Source: Micavibrio sp. UBA6929
GTDB lineage: Bacteria; Pseudomonadota; Alphaproteobacteria; Micavibrionales; Micavibrionaceae
Length of the DNA stretch: 64,000 nucleotides
Reading direction: 5' to 3'
Assembly (NCBI GenBank): GCA_002448815.1
Contig: DKAJ01000005.1
Span: 30,053 to 94,052 of the forward strand
Under the pieces are notes generated by a model. The model was given only the letters and a program-made list of their open reading frames with translations, was not told the origin of the DNA and made no database searches. A program made the translations under genes and the position numbers. Below are positions 25,759-35,500 of the stretch, piece by piece; position 1 is the stretch's first letter; every line of letters starts with the position of its first letter.

Positions 25759-26490
25759 ATGAGTAACCCAGTGCTTTCAGTATCTGATGTGACGATTGCG
25801 TACGAAAAAACGGACGTCGTTTTTGGTGCCGATTTTTCGATCGAATCCGGTGAAATGTTTGGTTTGGTTGGATTGAATGGCGCAGGTAAGACAACGCTGA
25901 TCAAAACGATTCTTGGTCTGCACTCTGCGCGCTCGGGTGATGTTCGTATTTTCGGATCGGATAATATGCAGGTTTCAGCGCGCCGTAATGTGGTTTACCT
26001 GCCAGAGCGGTTTGATCCACCATGGTTTTTAAGTGGTATGGAGTTTGTTAAGTTTTCTTTGAGCTTATACAAGCAGCCATTTAATGAAGAAGAAGTCTAT
26101 AAGGCAGCAGATAAGTTGGCATTGGATCGTGCGGCGCTTAAACGCCGCGTTCAGACCTATTCTAAAGGGATGCGTCAGAAGCTTGGGTTGATTGGTACAG
26201 TCCTGACGCGGTGTAAGTTCATTGTTCTGGATGAGCCTATGAGCGGCCTTGACCCTTTGGCGCGTACGCTTGTGAAAGACATGTTGCTTGAGATCAAAGA
26301 TAAAGATCAAACAATTTTGATTTGTTCGCATATTTTGGCCGATCTGGATGAGATTTGCGGGCGCATTGCGGTTATCCATGAAGGGGCTATTGAATTTTTA
26401 GGGACGCCGTCTGCGTTGAAGACGCAAACAGGTGTTGATGTATTAGAGCGTGCGTTTTTACAGTTTATTCAAGATAAGCGCGAGGCGTAG
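25759..26490 (+). CDS. ABC transporter ATPase of the T4P locus (PilH-like)
   Basis: A 243-aa nucleotide-binding subunit of an ABC-2-type transporter: Walker A GLNGAGKTTLIKT (about 39-51), Q-loop region VVYLPERFDPPWF, signature YSKGMRQKLGLIG (about 135), Walker B FIVLDEPMSGLDPLA, and switch His in ILICSHIL. GGAAG precedes ATG 25759. Its matching permease lies 6 kb downstream at 32648, within the same pilus locus. Myxococcus xanthus PilGHI is an ABC transporter required for T4P; the same arrangement is likely here, but the cargo is unknown. Confidence 0.88.
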   Translation: MSNPVLSVSDVTIAYEKTDVVFGADFSIESGEMFGLVGLNGAGKTTLIKTILGLHSARSGDVRIFGSDNMQVSARRNVVYLPERFDPPWFLSGMEFVKFSLSLYKQPFNEEEVYKAADKLALDRAALKRRVQTYSKGMRQKLGLIGTVLTRCKFIVLDEPMSGLDPLARTLVKDMLLEIKDKDQTILICSHILADLDEICGRIAVIHEGAIEFLGTPSALKTQTGVDVLERAFLQFIQDKREA

Positions 26491-26502
26491 TCTGGAGAGA
26501 AG

Positions 26503-27378
26503 ATGAATAAGAACATGAAATTTTTAAGCTTATTGTTGAGCGCGATTTGTATGAGCGCCCCTGTGATGGCGCAGTCGGCGCAGCAGAATAAAACGCAGGA
26601 AGCCGCCTCGCAGAAGCAAGAAGTTCAAAGTACATTGCAAGATGTTGATATGACATCTTTTGAGGTGAATGATTATTTTGACGCCGAGGATTTGGCGCCG
26701 CCTTTGGAAGGGGAAGAGGACGAGGATTATGAGCTTCGGATGCTGGACCCTGAAAAAGATAAAGCATCACGTTTTGTCGTTGTTGATAAAACGGCTAAGG
26801 CGGATTCCGCTTCAGCGCGCTTAGAAGCAGCAAAACGCGCGATGGATTTGGGCCGTTTTGAAGCAAGCATTCGCATTTACGAGGGTTTGCTAGAGGAAAC
26901 GCCAAAGGATCCAGCGGTTTTGATTGGGTATGCGGCGGCGTTGCAAAAGAGTGGCCGCGATGATGAAGCGATTGCAACGTATGAAGATTTACTTTCGCTT
27001 GAGCCAGATAATATTGATGCGCACATTAATATGCTTGGTTTGATTGGTAATCGTTATCCGGCTGTGGCGCTGCAGCGTTTGAAGGCACTGGATGGTAAAA
27101 GTAATGAATTTAATCCTGCGCTTGTCGGGCAGATTGCGTTTGTTCAGGCGAAGTTAGGTCGTTATAAGCCTGCCCTTAAAAGCTATGCTTTGATTGCCAG
27201 CCGCGAGCCTGAAAATGCACTGCACTTTTTGAATATGGCGATTGTTGCTGATCGTGCAGGGTTGCAAAAAGAGGCGATTGAATATTATGAGCAAGCCTTA
27301 GAAATCGATACGATTTATTCTGGTGGCCGCAGTTTGAGCCGTGATCAGATTTTCGACCGTTTGGCACAATTACGATAA
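26503..27378 (+). CDS. Exported TPR protein of the T4P locus
   Basis: A 291-aa protein with a signal peptide (LSLLLSAICMSAPVMAQ) and an acidic segment (about 65-90, EGEEDEDYELRM). TPR repeats follow from about 105: ARLEAAKRAMDLGRFEASIR, AAALQKSGRDDEAIATYEDL, AKLGRYKPALKSYALIA and QKEAIEYYEQALEID. TPR proteins such as PilF/PilW or MshN help secretin or pilus assembly; this one has no lipobox and is closer in placement to MshN. GGAGAG lies ahead of the start, and the gap from the ABC ATPase is 12 bases. Confidence 0.75.
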   Translation: MNKNMKFLSLLLSAICMSAPVMAQSAQQNKTQEAASQKQEVQSTLQDVDMTSFEVNDYFDAEDLAPPLEGEEDEDYELRMLDPEKDKASRFVVVDKTAKADSASARLEAAKRAMDLGRFEASIRIYEGLLEETPKDPAVLIGYAAALQKSGRDDEAIATYEDLLSLEPDNIDAHINMLGLIGNRYPAVALQRLKALDGKSNEFNPALVGQIAFVQAKLGRYKPALKSYALIASREPENALHFLNMAIVADRAGLQKEAIEYYEQALEIDTIYSGGRSLSRDQIFDRLAQLR

Positions 27379-27387
27379 GTTTTTTCT

Positions 27388-28206
27388 ATGGATTTGCCGT
27401 TTTACCTTGATTGCGCCTTGGTTGTGATGCTGGGGTTGTGCTTGGGAAGTTTTGCTACGGCGGTGACATATCGCGAGCTTAATGACCTTTCTTGGATTAT
27501 GCCTTCGGCAAAGGATCATGCGAAAGAACAGGCTGTTCCGACTTATCGCTCGGCATGTCCGTCATGTCATCATACGCTTTCATTTTTGGACTTATTTCCA
27601 GTTTTTTCTTGGCTGTTTTTGCGCGGGCGTTGCCGCTATTGTCAGGCAAAGATCGGCGTTATGTACCCGTTGATTGAGGTCCTATGTTTGTGTGCGTGCC
27701 TTGCGCTGTTTTTTGTACATGGCCTGAGCATTACGAGTTTATTAATGATGGTCAGTGTGCCGTTTCTTATTGCGCTGTGTGTTGTTGATTTTAAGCGCAT
27801 GATTTTACCCAATCTTTTGGTCGCGATTGTGGGGGGATTGGGCGCGTTAGTCATTGGATGTGATGTGTTCTTTGGGGGTGTGGCCGCGATGGAGGCGTTG
27901 TTACGCGCATTGTCTGCGATATTATATGCAGGCTTTGCGTTGTTGATGGGGGTGAGTGTTTCTTTTGTATTGAAGAAAGATGCGCTTGGCATGGGGGATG
28001 TTAAATTTTTTGCGGTTGCTGGTTTGTGGTTAGGCGGCGCAGCGTTGCCAGCATTTTGTATTTTGTCAGGTCTGTCAGGCATTGTTTTAGGCGGCGTATG
28101 GCAACGCATTACAGGCAGTCAGCTTTTTCCTTTTGGACCTGCTTTGATTTTATCTCTCTATATTCTTTGGTTATTTGATGGTTCATTTTTAACTGTTTTC
28201 ATGTAA
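27388..28206 (+). CDS. pilD: Prepilin peptidase/N-methyltransferase (PilD)
   Basis: A 272-aa membrane enzyme that cleaves and N-methylates prepilins, presumably the six encoded downstream. It has the four-Cys zinc motif (CPSC and CRYC, about residues 55-85) of the methyltransferase half. The two catalytic aspartates of the A24 protease half are in VVDFKRMILPN (Asp about 134) and GMGDVK (Asp about 205). About eight hydrophobic helices. No clear ribosome-binding site; nine bases after the TPR gene. Confidence 0.92.
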   Translation: MDLPFYLDCALVVMLGLCLGSFATAVTYRELNDLSWIMPSAKDHAKEQAVPTYRSACPSCHHTLSFLDLFPVFSWLFLRGRCRYCQAKIGVMYPLIEVLCLCACLALFFVHGLSITSLLMMVSVPFLIALCVVDFKRMILPNLLVAIVGGLGALVIGCDVFFGGVAAMEALLRALSAILYAGFALLMGVSVSFVLKKDALGMGDVKFFAVAGLWLGGAALPAFCILSGLSGIVLGGVWQRITGSQLFPFGPALILSLYILWLFDGSFLTVFM

Positions 28207-28279
28207 TATGGTGTTGAGGTTTTCTTTACCTTATTGTGTCATTCTGACGATGTGTGCTTACCTTTAAAGGGGATTGTTC

Positions 28280-29434
28280 GTGGATCTTACCCAGTTATTA
28301 GCTTTTACCTTGCAAAACGATGCGTCCGATTTGCATCTGGCGGCAGGAAATCCGCCGATTATCCGGACGAGTGGCTTGATGAAAAAGGTGAAGGCAGACC
28401 CTTTGACAAGTGATGATGTGCGCACGATGCTTTACTCTGTTATGTCAGAAGATCAGCGTGCAGAGTTTGAAGAAAATGCCGATATCGACTTTGCGATTGC
28501 GATGGGGGAAAAGGCACGTTTTCGTGTGAACGGTTTTATGTCCCGTTTAGGTACATGTGCGGTTTTTCGTACTATTCCGTCTAAAATTCCATCGATGGAT
28601 GATTTGGATTTGCCACCTGTCTTTCGTTATTTTGCAGAGCTTGAAAAAGGCCTTGTGTTGATTACTGGCCCAACGGGTAGTGGTAAATCCACAACCTTGG
28701 CGGCGATGATTAACCACATTAATACCACGATGGCGCGCCATATTTTGACCGTTGAGGACCCAGTTGAATTCTTTCATAAATCCAGTAAAAGCCTGATTAA
28801 CCACCGTGAGGTTGGTAAGGATACAAAGTCATTTAATGCCGCATTGAAGGCGGCTCTGCGTGAAGATCCGGATGTTATTCTTGTCGGTGAGATGCGGGAT
28901 TATGAAACGATTTCACTTGCCTTGACCGCGGCAGAGACAGGGCACTTGGTTTTTGGAACATTGCACTCGAACTCGGCACCGAAAACGATTGACCGTATTA
29001 TTGATGTGTTCCCATCCAGTGATAAGGAAATGATCCGCGCGATGTTGTCTGGGTCTTTGCAAGGGGTTGTGTCGCAGTCATTGATGCGCCGTGCGAATGG
29101 CGGGCGCGTTGCTGCGCATGAAATTCTGGTTGGTACGAATGCGGTGCGCAACCTTATTCGTGAAAATAAAATTCCTCAGCTTTATTCAATGATGCAAACA
29201 GGTTTGCGTTACGGGATGGTGACCATGGAAGATTCTGTGCGCGACCTTGTCGAAGCAGGCATTGTGTCTGAGGAAGAAGCGATGTCAACATTGGCGGCTG
29301 TTTCTGAAAGTGGTGAAGATATTACACTTGGCCACGGGCATGCGTCTGATGAAGGTGATTCTGAGATGCCTGCGGGTGAAGATCAGGGCGGTATGATGGG
29401 CGGTAGCGGAGATCAAGGTAGTTATTCGTTTTGA
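28280..29434 (+). CDS. pilT: PilT-type retraction ATPase
   Basis: A 384-aa hexameric ATPase for pilus retraction. It begins VDLTQLLAFTLQNDASDLHL and has Walker A GPTGSGKSTT (about 130-139), Asp-box VEDPVEF, Walker B DPDVILVGEMRD, His-box TGHLVFGTLHSNSA, and the PilT C-terminal signature AVRNLIRENKIPQL (consensus AIRNLIRE). No zinc Cys cluster, unlike PilB. GTG 28280, seven bases after AAAGGGG, is preferred to TTG 28274. The C-terminus carries a Gly/Asp-rich tail of about 35 residues. It overlaps the PilU-like gene by four bases. Confidence 0.93.
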   Translation: MDLTQLLAFTLQNDASDLHLAAGNPPIIRTSGLMKKVKADPLTSDDVRTMLYSVMSEDQRAEFEENADIDFAIAMGEKARFRVNGFMSRLGTCAVFRTIPSKIPSMDDLDLPPVFRYFAELEKGLVLITGPTGSGKSTTLAAMINHINTTMARHILTVEDPVEFFHKSSKSLINHREVGKDTKSFNAALKAALREDPDVILVGEMRDYETISLALTAAETGHLVFGTLHSNSAPKTIDRIIDVFPSSDKEMIRAMLSGSLQGVVSQSLMRRANGGRVAAHEILVGTNAVRNLIRENKIPQLYSMMQTGLRYGMVTMEDSVRDLVEAGIVSEEEAMSTLAAVSESGEDITLGHGHASDEGDSEMPAGEDQGGMMGGSGDQGSYSF

Positions 29435-30630
29435 GTAGAGATGTCATTTTCAATTATTTGCTGGAGATGGGGCGCGTTGCGGCCAGTGACCTGTATTTAA
29501 CAGTTGGGTCAAGGCCTATGATGCGCGTCGATCAAGACTTGGTGCCTATCGGTGACGATGTTTTGACACCTATGAATATTCAAACATTGCTAGGCGCAGT
29601 TTTAACCGAACAGCAAATGCGAGAGTTTGAAGAAAATCTTGAACTTAATAGTGCTTTGGATCTGGGGGAGCATGGGCGATTTCGTTTAAATGTGCTTCGT
29701 CAGAAACACTCGCCTGCGATGGTTATTCGCCGCATTATTACTAAAATCCCACGCTTTGAAGGTTTGAAATTGCCGCCTATTTATGGGGATCTTGCGATGG
29801 AACGCCGTGGTCTGGTTTTAGTCGTCGGTATGACTGGGTCTGGTAAAACGACAAGTTTGGCCTCGATGATTGATCATCGTAATCGTATGGAAAGCGGTCA
29901 TATTATTACAATCGAAGATCCGATTGAGTATTACCATGATCATCAAAAGAGCCTTGTGACGCAGCGTGAAATCGGTGTCGATACACATTCTTATAAAGAG
30001 GCGTTGAAAAATGCACTTAGGCAACGCCCCGATGTGATTCTTGTGGGGGAGATACGTGACCGTGAAGTGATGGAGCAGGCGCTTGCGTGTTCGGAAACGG
30101 GACATTTATGTTTGGCGACTGTACATGCTAACAACGCGTATCAGGCTATTGAGCGTGTTATTAACTTCTTCCCGGATGAGCAAGCACAGCAGGTGCGGAT
30201 GAGCCTAGCGGCAAACCTGAAAGGTGTTTTATCACAGCGTCTTTTGAAGTCCGAGCGCGGCGGCATGGTGCCTGTCCTTGAGATCATGCTGAACCAGGGT
30301 TTGGTGCGTGATCTCATTTTAAAAGGTGAGGTTTCTAAGATTTTTGAAGTCATGGAAAAGAACGCGATGATGGGTATGCGGACATTTGATCAATCTTTGA
30401 TCGAGCTTTACCGCACTGGCATTATTTCAGAAGATGTTGTTGTGAATAATGCCGATCGCCCGACAGAAATGCGCGTGAAATTACAAACAATTTCGCCGCC
30501 ATCTAAAGAAGCGGTTGATCGAAACTTTCAGATGGGCGGCGATATGCGCGGACAAAACCAGCAGGAAGAAACGGCAGAAAATGCTGTCTTAGGGTATATA
30601 GATACAGATTCTTTGCGCCTGCATGAGTGA
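29431..30630 (+). CDS. pilU: PilU-like second retraction ATPase
   Basis: A 399-aa paralog of PilT that usually works as an accessory retraction motor. It begins with a TTG codon overlapping the pilT stop. Motifs: Walker A GMTGSGKTTS, ITIEDPIEYYHD, Walker B RPDVILVGEIRD, and ETGHLCLATVHANNAYQAIE. The C-terminal LVRDLILKGEVSKIFEVM replaces the PilT-type AIRNLIRE, which points to PilU. The last 50 residues are polar and variable. Translational coupling with pilT would keep the two in fixed ratio. Confidence 0.9.
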   Translation: MSRDVIFNYLLEMGRVAASDLYLTVGSRPMMRVDQDLVPIGDDVLTPMNIQTLLGAVLTEQQMREFEENLELNSALDLGEHGRFRLNVLRQKHSPAMVIRRIITKIPRFEGLKLPPIYGDLAMERRGLVLVVGMTGSGKTTSLASMIDHRNRMESGHIITIEDPIEYYHDHQKSLVTQREIGVDTHSYKEALKNALRQRPDVILVGEIRDREVMEQALACSETGHLCLATVHANNAYQAIERVINFFPDEQAQQVRMSLAANLKGVLSQRLLKSERGGMVPVLEIMLNQGLVRDLILKGEVSKIFEVMEKNAMMGMRTFDQSLIELYRTGIISEDVVVNNADRPTEMRVKLQTISPPSKEAVDRNFQMGGDMRGQNQQEETAENAVLGYIDTDSLRLHE

Positions 30631-30788
30631 TCCCGCTTTCCTTATTTTTTTGTGTATAGTCTGATTAAAGGACGGTACTGGCGGTTGCGAGCGCCTTTTT
30701 AACTATGGTCTAATTCGGTTGAGCTAAAGCGTTCGCTTGGCTTCTTGTTTGTTGTGTTTCTGCGGCATTTTATGGATTAAGGCTTTTT

Positions 30789-32600
30789 ATGAATTTTGTA
30801 TTTTTACCACGGTTTGTTCGTTTTGCTTTGTTAGGATGTGGCGTTGTCATGTCTTTAGGTGCATGTGACTCTTTTGAAAATACGCTCAAGACGGACAGAT
30901 CTGGCGGATTAACCAAACAAGATTACCGTGATGCGCTTGCTCCGCGCGATATTCCTGAAGATGATGCTCATTCGGAAAGCCGAGGTAGCGCTATTCCTGA
31001 GCTTCAGCCGTATGTTGCACATAGCTATACTGCGCGCCGTACTTTTCCTTTAGTGTCTGTTTCTGTGAACCGCTCGGTTCCGCTTCGCGATGTTTTCTAC
31101 CAGCTTGCGCAGCAGGCCGAGTATGATTTGGAACTTGATCCGTCTATCCGCGGTTCTATGATCTTTACTGCGCGTAATCGTCCTTTGAACCAGGTTGTGG
31201 AGCGTATTTGTGACCTGGCAGGTTTGCGATATACGCTTGATGATGGCGTTTTACGCGTAGAGCGCGACACGCCTTATAATAAAATTTATAAACTGGACTA
31301 CCTGAGCTTTATCCGCGAGAACTCAAGCACAATTGATACAAGCGTTTCTGTTGTGTCGGGTGAAGGCGCGGATACAGGCTCGTCATTTTCCAGCAGTTTT
31401 GAAAGTTCTACGGATTTTTGGACTGACTTAGAAGATAACTTGACGAATTTGTTGATGAACGAATCAAAGGTTGCGTTGATTACTGCGGATGATCCTTCTG
31501 TTTCAGTGCTAGAGCCTTCTGGCAGCGGCGCGGCAGACGCAGTTGTTTCGATTGGCGCAATTGGCGCTGGTGAAAGTGGTAATGCTGGCGGCGGCGATGA
31601 AGAAGACGGCGAAGCGTCATTTGTTATTAACCGTCAGGCAGGCCTTATCAGCATTTATGCTACTCAATCGACACACAAAGAAGTATCGGCGTTCTTAACA
31701 GATTTGAAGCGCGCGATTACGGCGCAGGTTTTGATTGAGGCGAAGGTCATGGAAGTCGCACTTAATGATGAATTTTCTGCGGGTATTGATTGGAATCTTG
31801 TTCAAACGGGGATCGGTGATCTGGACCTTCTAAGCTATGTAACTGACACAGGCTTTACGCAAATTTTAGACGACGGTACATTTGATGCGAACCCTACAGG
31901 GGCAGAGCAGGGTGGACAAACACCGGCATCTGCATTGTATGCGCTGTATGATGGTGATGATTTTGAAGCCTTGATCCGCGCGATTGCGGAATACGGGACG
32001 ACAAAGGCTTTGGCTAGCCCGCGTTTGGTTGTGTTGAATAACCAGTCAGCGGTTCTAAACGTGGCGCGTAACCGTGTGTTCTTTATCGTTACGGACACGC
32101 AAACGGAAGAAGATGCCGATACAGGGGATGAAACGCGTACTTTTACTTATGAAACGCGCACCGTTCCTGAAGGCGTTATTATTAATGTGATGCCATCGAT
32201 CAATCTGGATGAGCGTTCGGTTTCGCTTGCGGTGCGTCCATCTGTAACCGACATTGGTAATGACCTTATTCAAAACCCATTTGTTGATGCGGAAACATTC
32301 ATACCGCAGGTGAGCATTCAAGAAGTTGATACGGTCTTGAATGTGGATTCTGGTGAGGCCGTCATTATTGGTGGCTTGATGAAGGATTCGACAACTGCGA
32401 CTGAGGATGGTGTGCCAGTACTTGCTGATATGCCTTTGGTTGGTAATTTGTTCCGTGGTCACTTTGACCGCATTGAAAAGACTGAGTTGGTTATTTTCCT
32501 TCGTGCGACGATCTTGGATAAACCATCAGACAGTATTCATGATGCGGACCGTGATTTGTACCGTAAGTTTTCGGATGATAGACGTCCATTTAAGATGTAA
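30789..32600 (+). CDS. Lipoprotein secretin (MshL/PilQ/GspD family)
   Basis: Outer-membrane pore through which the pilus passes. The 603-aa protein has a signal peptide with lipobox SLGAC (Cys about 26). N-terminal secretin domains follow (VSVNRSVPLRDVFYQLAQQA and GLRYTLDDGVLRVERD, about 90-165), then a Ser/Gly/Asp-rich linker (about 190-275). The secretin core (about 300-585) contains VLIEAKVMEVALND, ASPRLVVLNNQSAVLNVARN, VIINVMPSINLDERSVSL and GEAVIIGGLMKDS. The lipoprotein form and the N-domain match MshL more than PilQ. It lies 160 bases after pilU with no obvious terminator between. Confidence 0.92.
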   Translation: MNFVFLPRFVRFALLGCGVVMSLGACDSFENTLKTDRSGGLTKQDYRDALAPRDIPEDDAHSESRGSAIPELQPYVAHSYTARRTFPLVSVSVNRSVPLRDVFYQLAQQAEYDLELDPSIRGSMIFTARNRPLNQVVERICDLAGLRYTLDDGVLRVERDTPYNKIYKLDYLSFIRENSSTIDTSVSVVSGEGADTGSSFSSSFESSTDFWTDLEDNLTNLLMNESKVALITADDPSVSVLEPSGSGAADAVVSIGAIGAGESGNAGGGDEEDGEASFVINRQAGLISIYATQSTHKEVSAFLTDLKRAITAQVLIEAKVMEVALNDEFSAGIDWNLVQTGIGDLDLLSYVTDTGFTQILDDGTFDANPTGAEQGGQTPASALYALYDGDDFEALIRAIAEYGTTKALASPRLVVLNNQSAVLNVARNRVFFIVTDTQTEEDADTGDETRTFTYETRTVPEGVIINVMPSINLDERSVSLAVRPSVTDIGNDLIQNPFVDAETFIPQVSIQEVDTVLNVDSGEAVIIGGLMKDSTTATEDGVPVLADMPLVGNLFRGHFDRIEKTELVIFLRATILDKPSDSIHDADRDLYRKFSDDRRPFKM

Positions 32601-32647
32601 TCACTGTTGTTTAGGCAACTTTAAAAACGCCATAGGATGATTTAAAA

Positions 32648-33412
32648 ATGCCTTCTTTTCCTCTTGTTTTACATACGTTGACGGCGGCTGTTCGTGATAA
32701 GATGATTATTGCCTTGTTCTTGGCTGTTGTTTTGTCATGCAGTTTATCTGTGTTCCTTGGCGGCGTGGCTGTGATTGAGCAGGACTATTTCTCGATCGTC
32801 TTTACGGCGGCGGGATTGCGTTTTTCTGTTGTGCTTGGCCTTGTCTTGTTTGTTGTATTCTATATTCGCAGGTCGTTTGATAATAAAGACGTTGAATTTT
32901 TATTGTCGCGCCCGATTTCTCGTGTGCAATTTGTTGCGTCTTATGTCGTGGCCTTTATTGTTCTTGCTGTTGTGATGACTTTGACGCAGGCAGGGGGCTT
33001 GTATGCGATGGCGCCTCATTTATTTGGGGCAGGGCACGTGTTGTGGGTGATGAGTGTTTTGGCTGAAAACGTGATTATGGTTAGCGTTGCACTGTTCTTT
33101 GCGATGTACCTTTCAAGCGCGGCAACGGCGGCTTTGGGATGTTTAGCCTTTTATGCTTTGGCGCGGTTGATTGGCCAGGTCTTGGGCGTTATCGATGCGG
33201 GAATTAGCTTGCCCGGAGCAGACTTTATTTCGGCATTGATGAATGGCATATCTTTGGTGATACCTCGCCTTGATTTGATGGCGCAATCGTCTTGGCTTGT
33301 TTATGGTGTGACAGACCCAATGGATTTTGGGATTGTGATAGCGCAAGGCGTTATTTTCTCTGTTTTTGTGTTCCTTGCGGCATCAATTGATTTGGTTAGA
33401 AGGCAGTTCTGA
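32648..33412 (+). CDS. ABC-2 permease of the T4P locus (PilI-like)
   Basis: A 254-aa membrane protein with six helices and the ABC-2 permease feel of a single gene: FLAVVLSCSLSVFLGGVAVI, a short amphipathic RRSFDNKDVEFLLSRPISRV coupling region, then helices at about 100-120, 130-155, 160-180 and 225-250. It should pair with the ATPase at 25759. Its stop overlaps the start of the next gene (TGATG), so both are coupled. Comparison to Myxococcus PilI is by role and context. Confidence 0.8.
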   Translation: MPSFPLVLHTLTAAVRDKMIIALFLAVVLSCSLSVFLGGVAVIEQDYFSIVFTAAGLRFSVVLGLVLFVVFYIRRSFDNKDVEFLLSRPISRVQFVASYVVAFIVLAVVMTLTQAGGLYAMAPHLFGAGHVLWVMSVLAENVIMVSVALFFAMYLSSAATAALGCLAFYALARLIGQVLGVIDAGISLPGADFISALMNGISLVIPRLDLMAQSSWLVYGVTDPMDFGIVIAQGVIFSVFVFLAASIDLVRRQF

Positions 33413-34143
33413 TGCAAATGCTTGAGCGTAAACTGTGGTTTTTCTTCTTGGTGACGCTGCTTGTGAATTGTGCTGTCTGGTCTGTAACGCGGGAGCGTCA
33501 GGCCCAGTGGCTTAATGTTCCTCCGGTACCTAGCCCCATGACGGTTTCAGTTTCTGCCTTGGGTGATCAGCAATTCGCTTATCGGTCTTTGTCGGTCATG
33601 CTGCAAAACTTAGGTGATATGGGGGGACGCGTTACGCCGCTTAAGGATTATAATTTTGAAAGATTGGCTCAGTGGTTTTTCCTGATGCGGGATTTGGATC
33701 CGCGCTCTGATTATATTCCTTATATTGCTTCATATTATTTTGGCGCGGTGAATGGTGATGATGTCGGTGATAAGCTGCGCCCTTTGGTTGATTACTTATA
33801 TCAGGAAGGAAATTCCGCGGAAGGGACGAAGTGGCGCTGGCTTGCTCACGCGGTGTATCTGGCGCGCTTTAAGGTTAAAGATTTGGATTATGCCTATAAA
33901 ATGGCTTTAGATCTTGCGCGTTTAGGCTACGAAAAAGATTTGCCGCATTGGACACGTCAAATGCCTGTTTTTATTTTGAATGCAAAAGGGGATAAAGAAA
34001 CGGCGCTATCTTTAATGATGGGGATTTTATCTTCAGTCGGTGATAAAATACATCCCAGTGAGGTTAATTTTACGCGCGGCTATATTTGTGAACAGATCTT
34101 AACGCCGGATCAAGCGCAAACGAATCCTTTATGTCAGGACTAG
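33412..34143 (+). CDS. Membrane-anchored periplasmic protein of the T4P locus (PilG-like position)
   Basis: A 243-aa protein with one N-terminal membrane helix (LWFFFLVTLLVNCAVWSV) and a helical periplasmic part resembling degenerate TPRs (AQWFFLMRDLDPRSDYIPYI, WRWLAHAVYLARFKVKDLDY). Start ATG 33412 overlaps the permease stop. In Myxococcus, pilG is a third gene acting with the PilH/PilI ABC transporter; this protein takes that place, though sequence identity to PilG is not claimed. Confidence 0.65.
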   Translation: MQMLERKLWFFFLVTLLVNCAVWSVTRERQAQWLNVPPVPSPMTVSVSALGDQQFAYRSLSVMLQNLGDMGGRVTPLKDYNFERLAQWFFLMRDLDPRSDYIPYIASYYFGAVNGDDVGDKLRPLVDYLYQEGNSAEGTKWRWLAHAVYLARFKVKDLDYAYKMALDLARLGYEKDLPHWTRQMPVFILNAKGDKETALSLMMGILSSVGDKIHPSEVNFTRGYICEQILTPDQAQTNPLCQD

Positions 34144-34162
34144 CCTAAGAAAGTGATTCTTT

Positions 34163-35233
34163 ATGGGTTTTTTAGATGTTTCAGCAGATCAAATTCAGTT
34201 CTCGTTATTTGAAATTGTAGCGCTGCTTGGTATTGGGCAGAGTATTTATATTTCGATTTACTTACTCTTTCGTTCGGGGCGTATGTCACGTGGCGGCTTG
34301 CCGCTGGCGTATTTTTTGAACATGAGCGCCTTTTTTGTTTTTTGCTTTTTTGAATATCGTTTTGCAGATTTTATTGCGCCTTATGCGGTGGTTAAGTGGG
34401 TGTTGTGGACGATTCAGGCTCCGTTATGTTGTTTGTTGATTGTGCAGGTCGCGCAAATTTATAAAGTTCCTTCTTTTAAACAATTTTGGGTTTTGCTTGT
34501 GGTGCCGTTAGCCTATGGCGCGGCATACTTTTCAGAAAAGCATGTGCAGTTTTGTAGTGACCAGCCGTGTTTCGATTTTGAAAGTTGGATGTGGTTCTTT
34601 GGCGTTATTGCGTCGATCATTAGCCTGTTATCAGTCTGGTTTAACCGTGAGATTATTTCGGGACTGACGCAGGAGCGTAATCATAAGGAGCGCTATTGGC
34701 TGATTTTATCTTTAATCGCGATTAATACGGCATCGATTACAACGATGTTAATCAATACTGGCGTTGAGGGATTTGAAAACGGTTGGGATTTGACGGTGCT
34801 GGTTTATGCGCTGGCGCTGGTTTATTTGGCTGGGACAAGTTTGTTTCGTATTTATCCTCAAGCTGTGCATATTGCCGCAGCTGCTGCGATGAAGAAGCCA
34901 CAGCTTTCTGTACTGGAGGTGGCTCTTGCAGAAAAGATTGAGGATCTTGTGTTTGTGCAGAAGGTCTATCATGAGCCTGCCTATAGCCGCAGTGATATGG
35001 CGAAAGAATGCGATGTGTCTGAGGCGATGATTTCAAAAGTTATTAGTTCACATTTTGGGAAATCGTTTCCGCAGCTTTTGAATTTTCAGCGTGTGGAAGA
35101 TGCAAAACGGATGTTACAGCAAACGGACGTTCCAGCAAAGATTGTTGCGCAAGAAGTGGGGTTTAATTCGTTGGCGTCATTTAATCGCGTGTTTAAAGAC
35201 ATTACTGGTTACCCTCCATCGCATTTTCGATAA
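34163..35233 (+). CDS. Membrane-bound AraC-family transcriptional regulator
   Basis: A 356-aa protein with seven hydrophobic helices in the first 235 residues and an AraC/XylS DNA-binding domain at the end. The two helix-turn-helix units are MAKECDVSEAMISKVISSHF and KIVAQEVGFNSLASFNRVFK, and the family tail ITGYPPSHFR is present. Such regulators sense a signal in the membrane and act directly on DNA. It lies between the ABC/PilG-like genes and the prepilins, so control of prepilin transcription is the natural inference. Confidence 0.88.
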   Translation: MGFLDVSADQIQFSLFEIVALLGIGQSIYISIYLLFRSGRMSRGGLPLAYFLNMSAFFVFCFFEYRFADFIAPYAVVKWVLWTIQAPLCCLLIVQVAQIYKVPSFKQFWVLLVVPLAYGAAYFSEKHVQFCSDQPCFDFESWMWFFGVIASIISLLSVWFNREIISGLTQERNHKERYWLILSLIAINTASITTMLINTGVEGFENGWDLTVLVYALALVYLAGTSLFRIYPQAVHIAAAAAMKKPQLSVLEVALAEKIEDLVFVQKVYHEPAYSRSDMAKECDVSEAMISKVISSHFGKSFPQLLNFQRVEDAKRMLQQTDVPAKIVAQEVGFNSLASFNRVFKDITGYPPSHFR

Positions 35234-35304
35234 TAATTTTTCACTCCTCATTTTTTTGAACTGACTTATCATTTTTTGTATATGATATACGAAAGGTTGT
35301 CTTT

Positions 35305-35319
35305 TTAACCTTTTGTTAG
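35305..35319 (+). promoter_or_regulatory. Near-consensus CtrA-type site upstream of the first prepilin
   Basis: TTAA-CCTTTTG-TTAG matches TTAA-N7-TTAA with one mismatch in the second half. It lies about 180 bases upstream of ATG 35501 in a 268-base noncoding gap. In Caulobacter, CtrA activates pilA. Weak alone; noted because a perfect site occurs elsewhere in the window. Confidence 0.25.
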
Positions 35320-35500
35320 TGTTTTGCCCCCCATTCTGGAAGATAGGGGCTGTCTTGTTTATGCAATTTTGTGGTACAGTCTTATCGCTGTCATTTGGCG
35401 CTGTGTGCATCAGGTGACGGCAATTGAAGTCGGTTATTAGGAGAGAATGTCGGTTTCGGTTTTTTGTTAATGTCTTAGCTATTCTTAAGAGGAGAAAAAA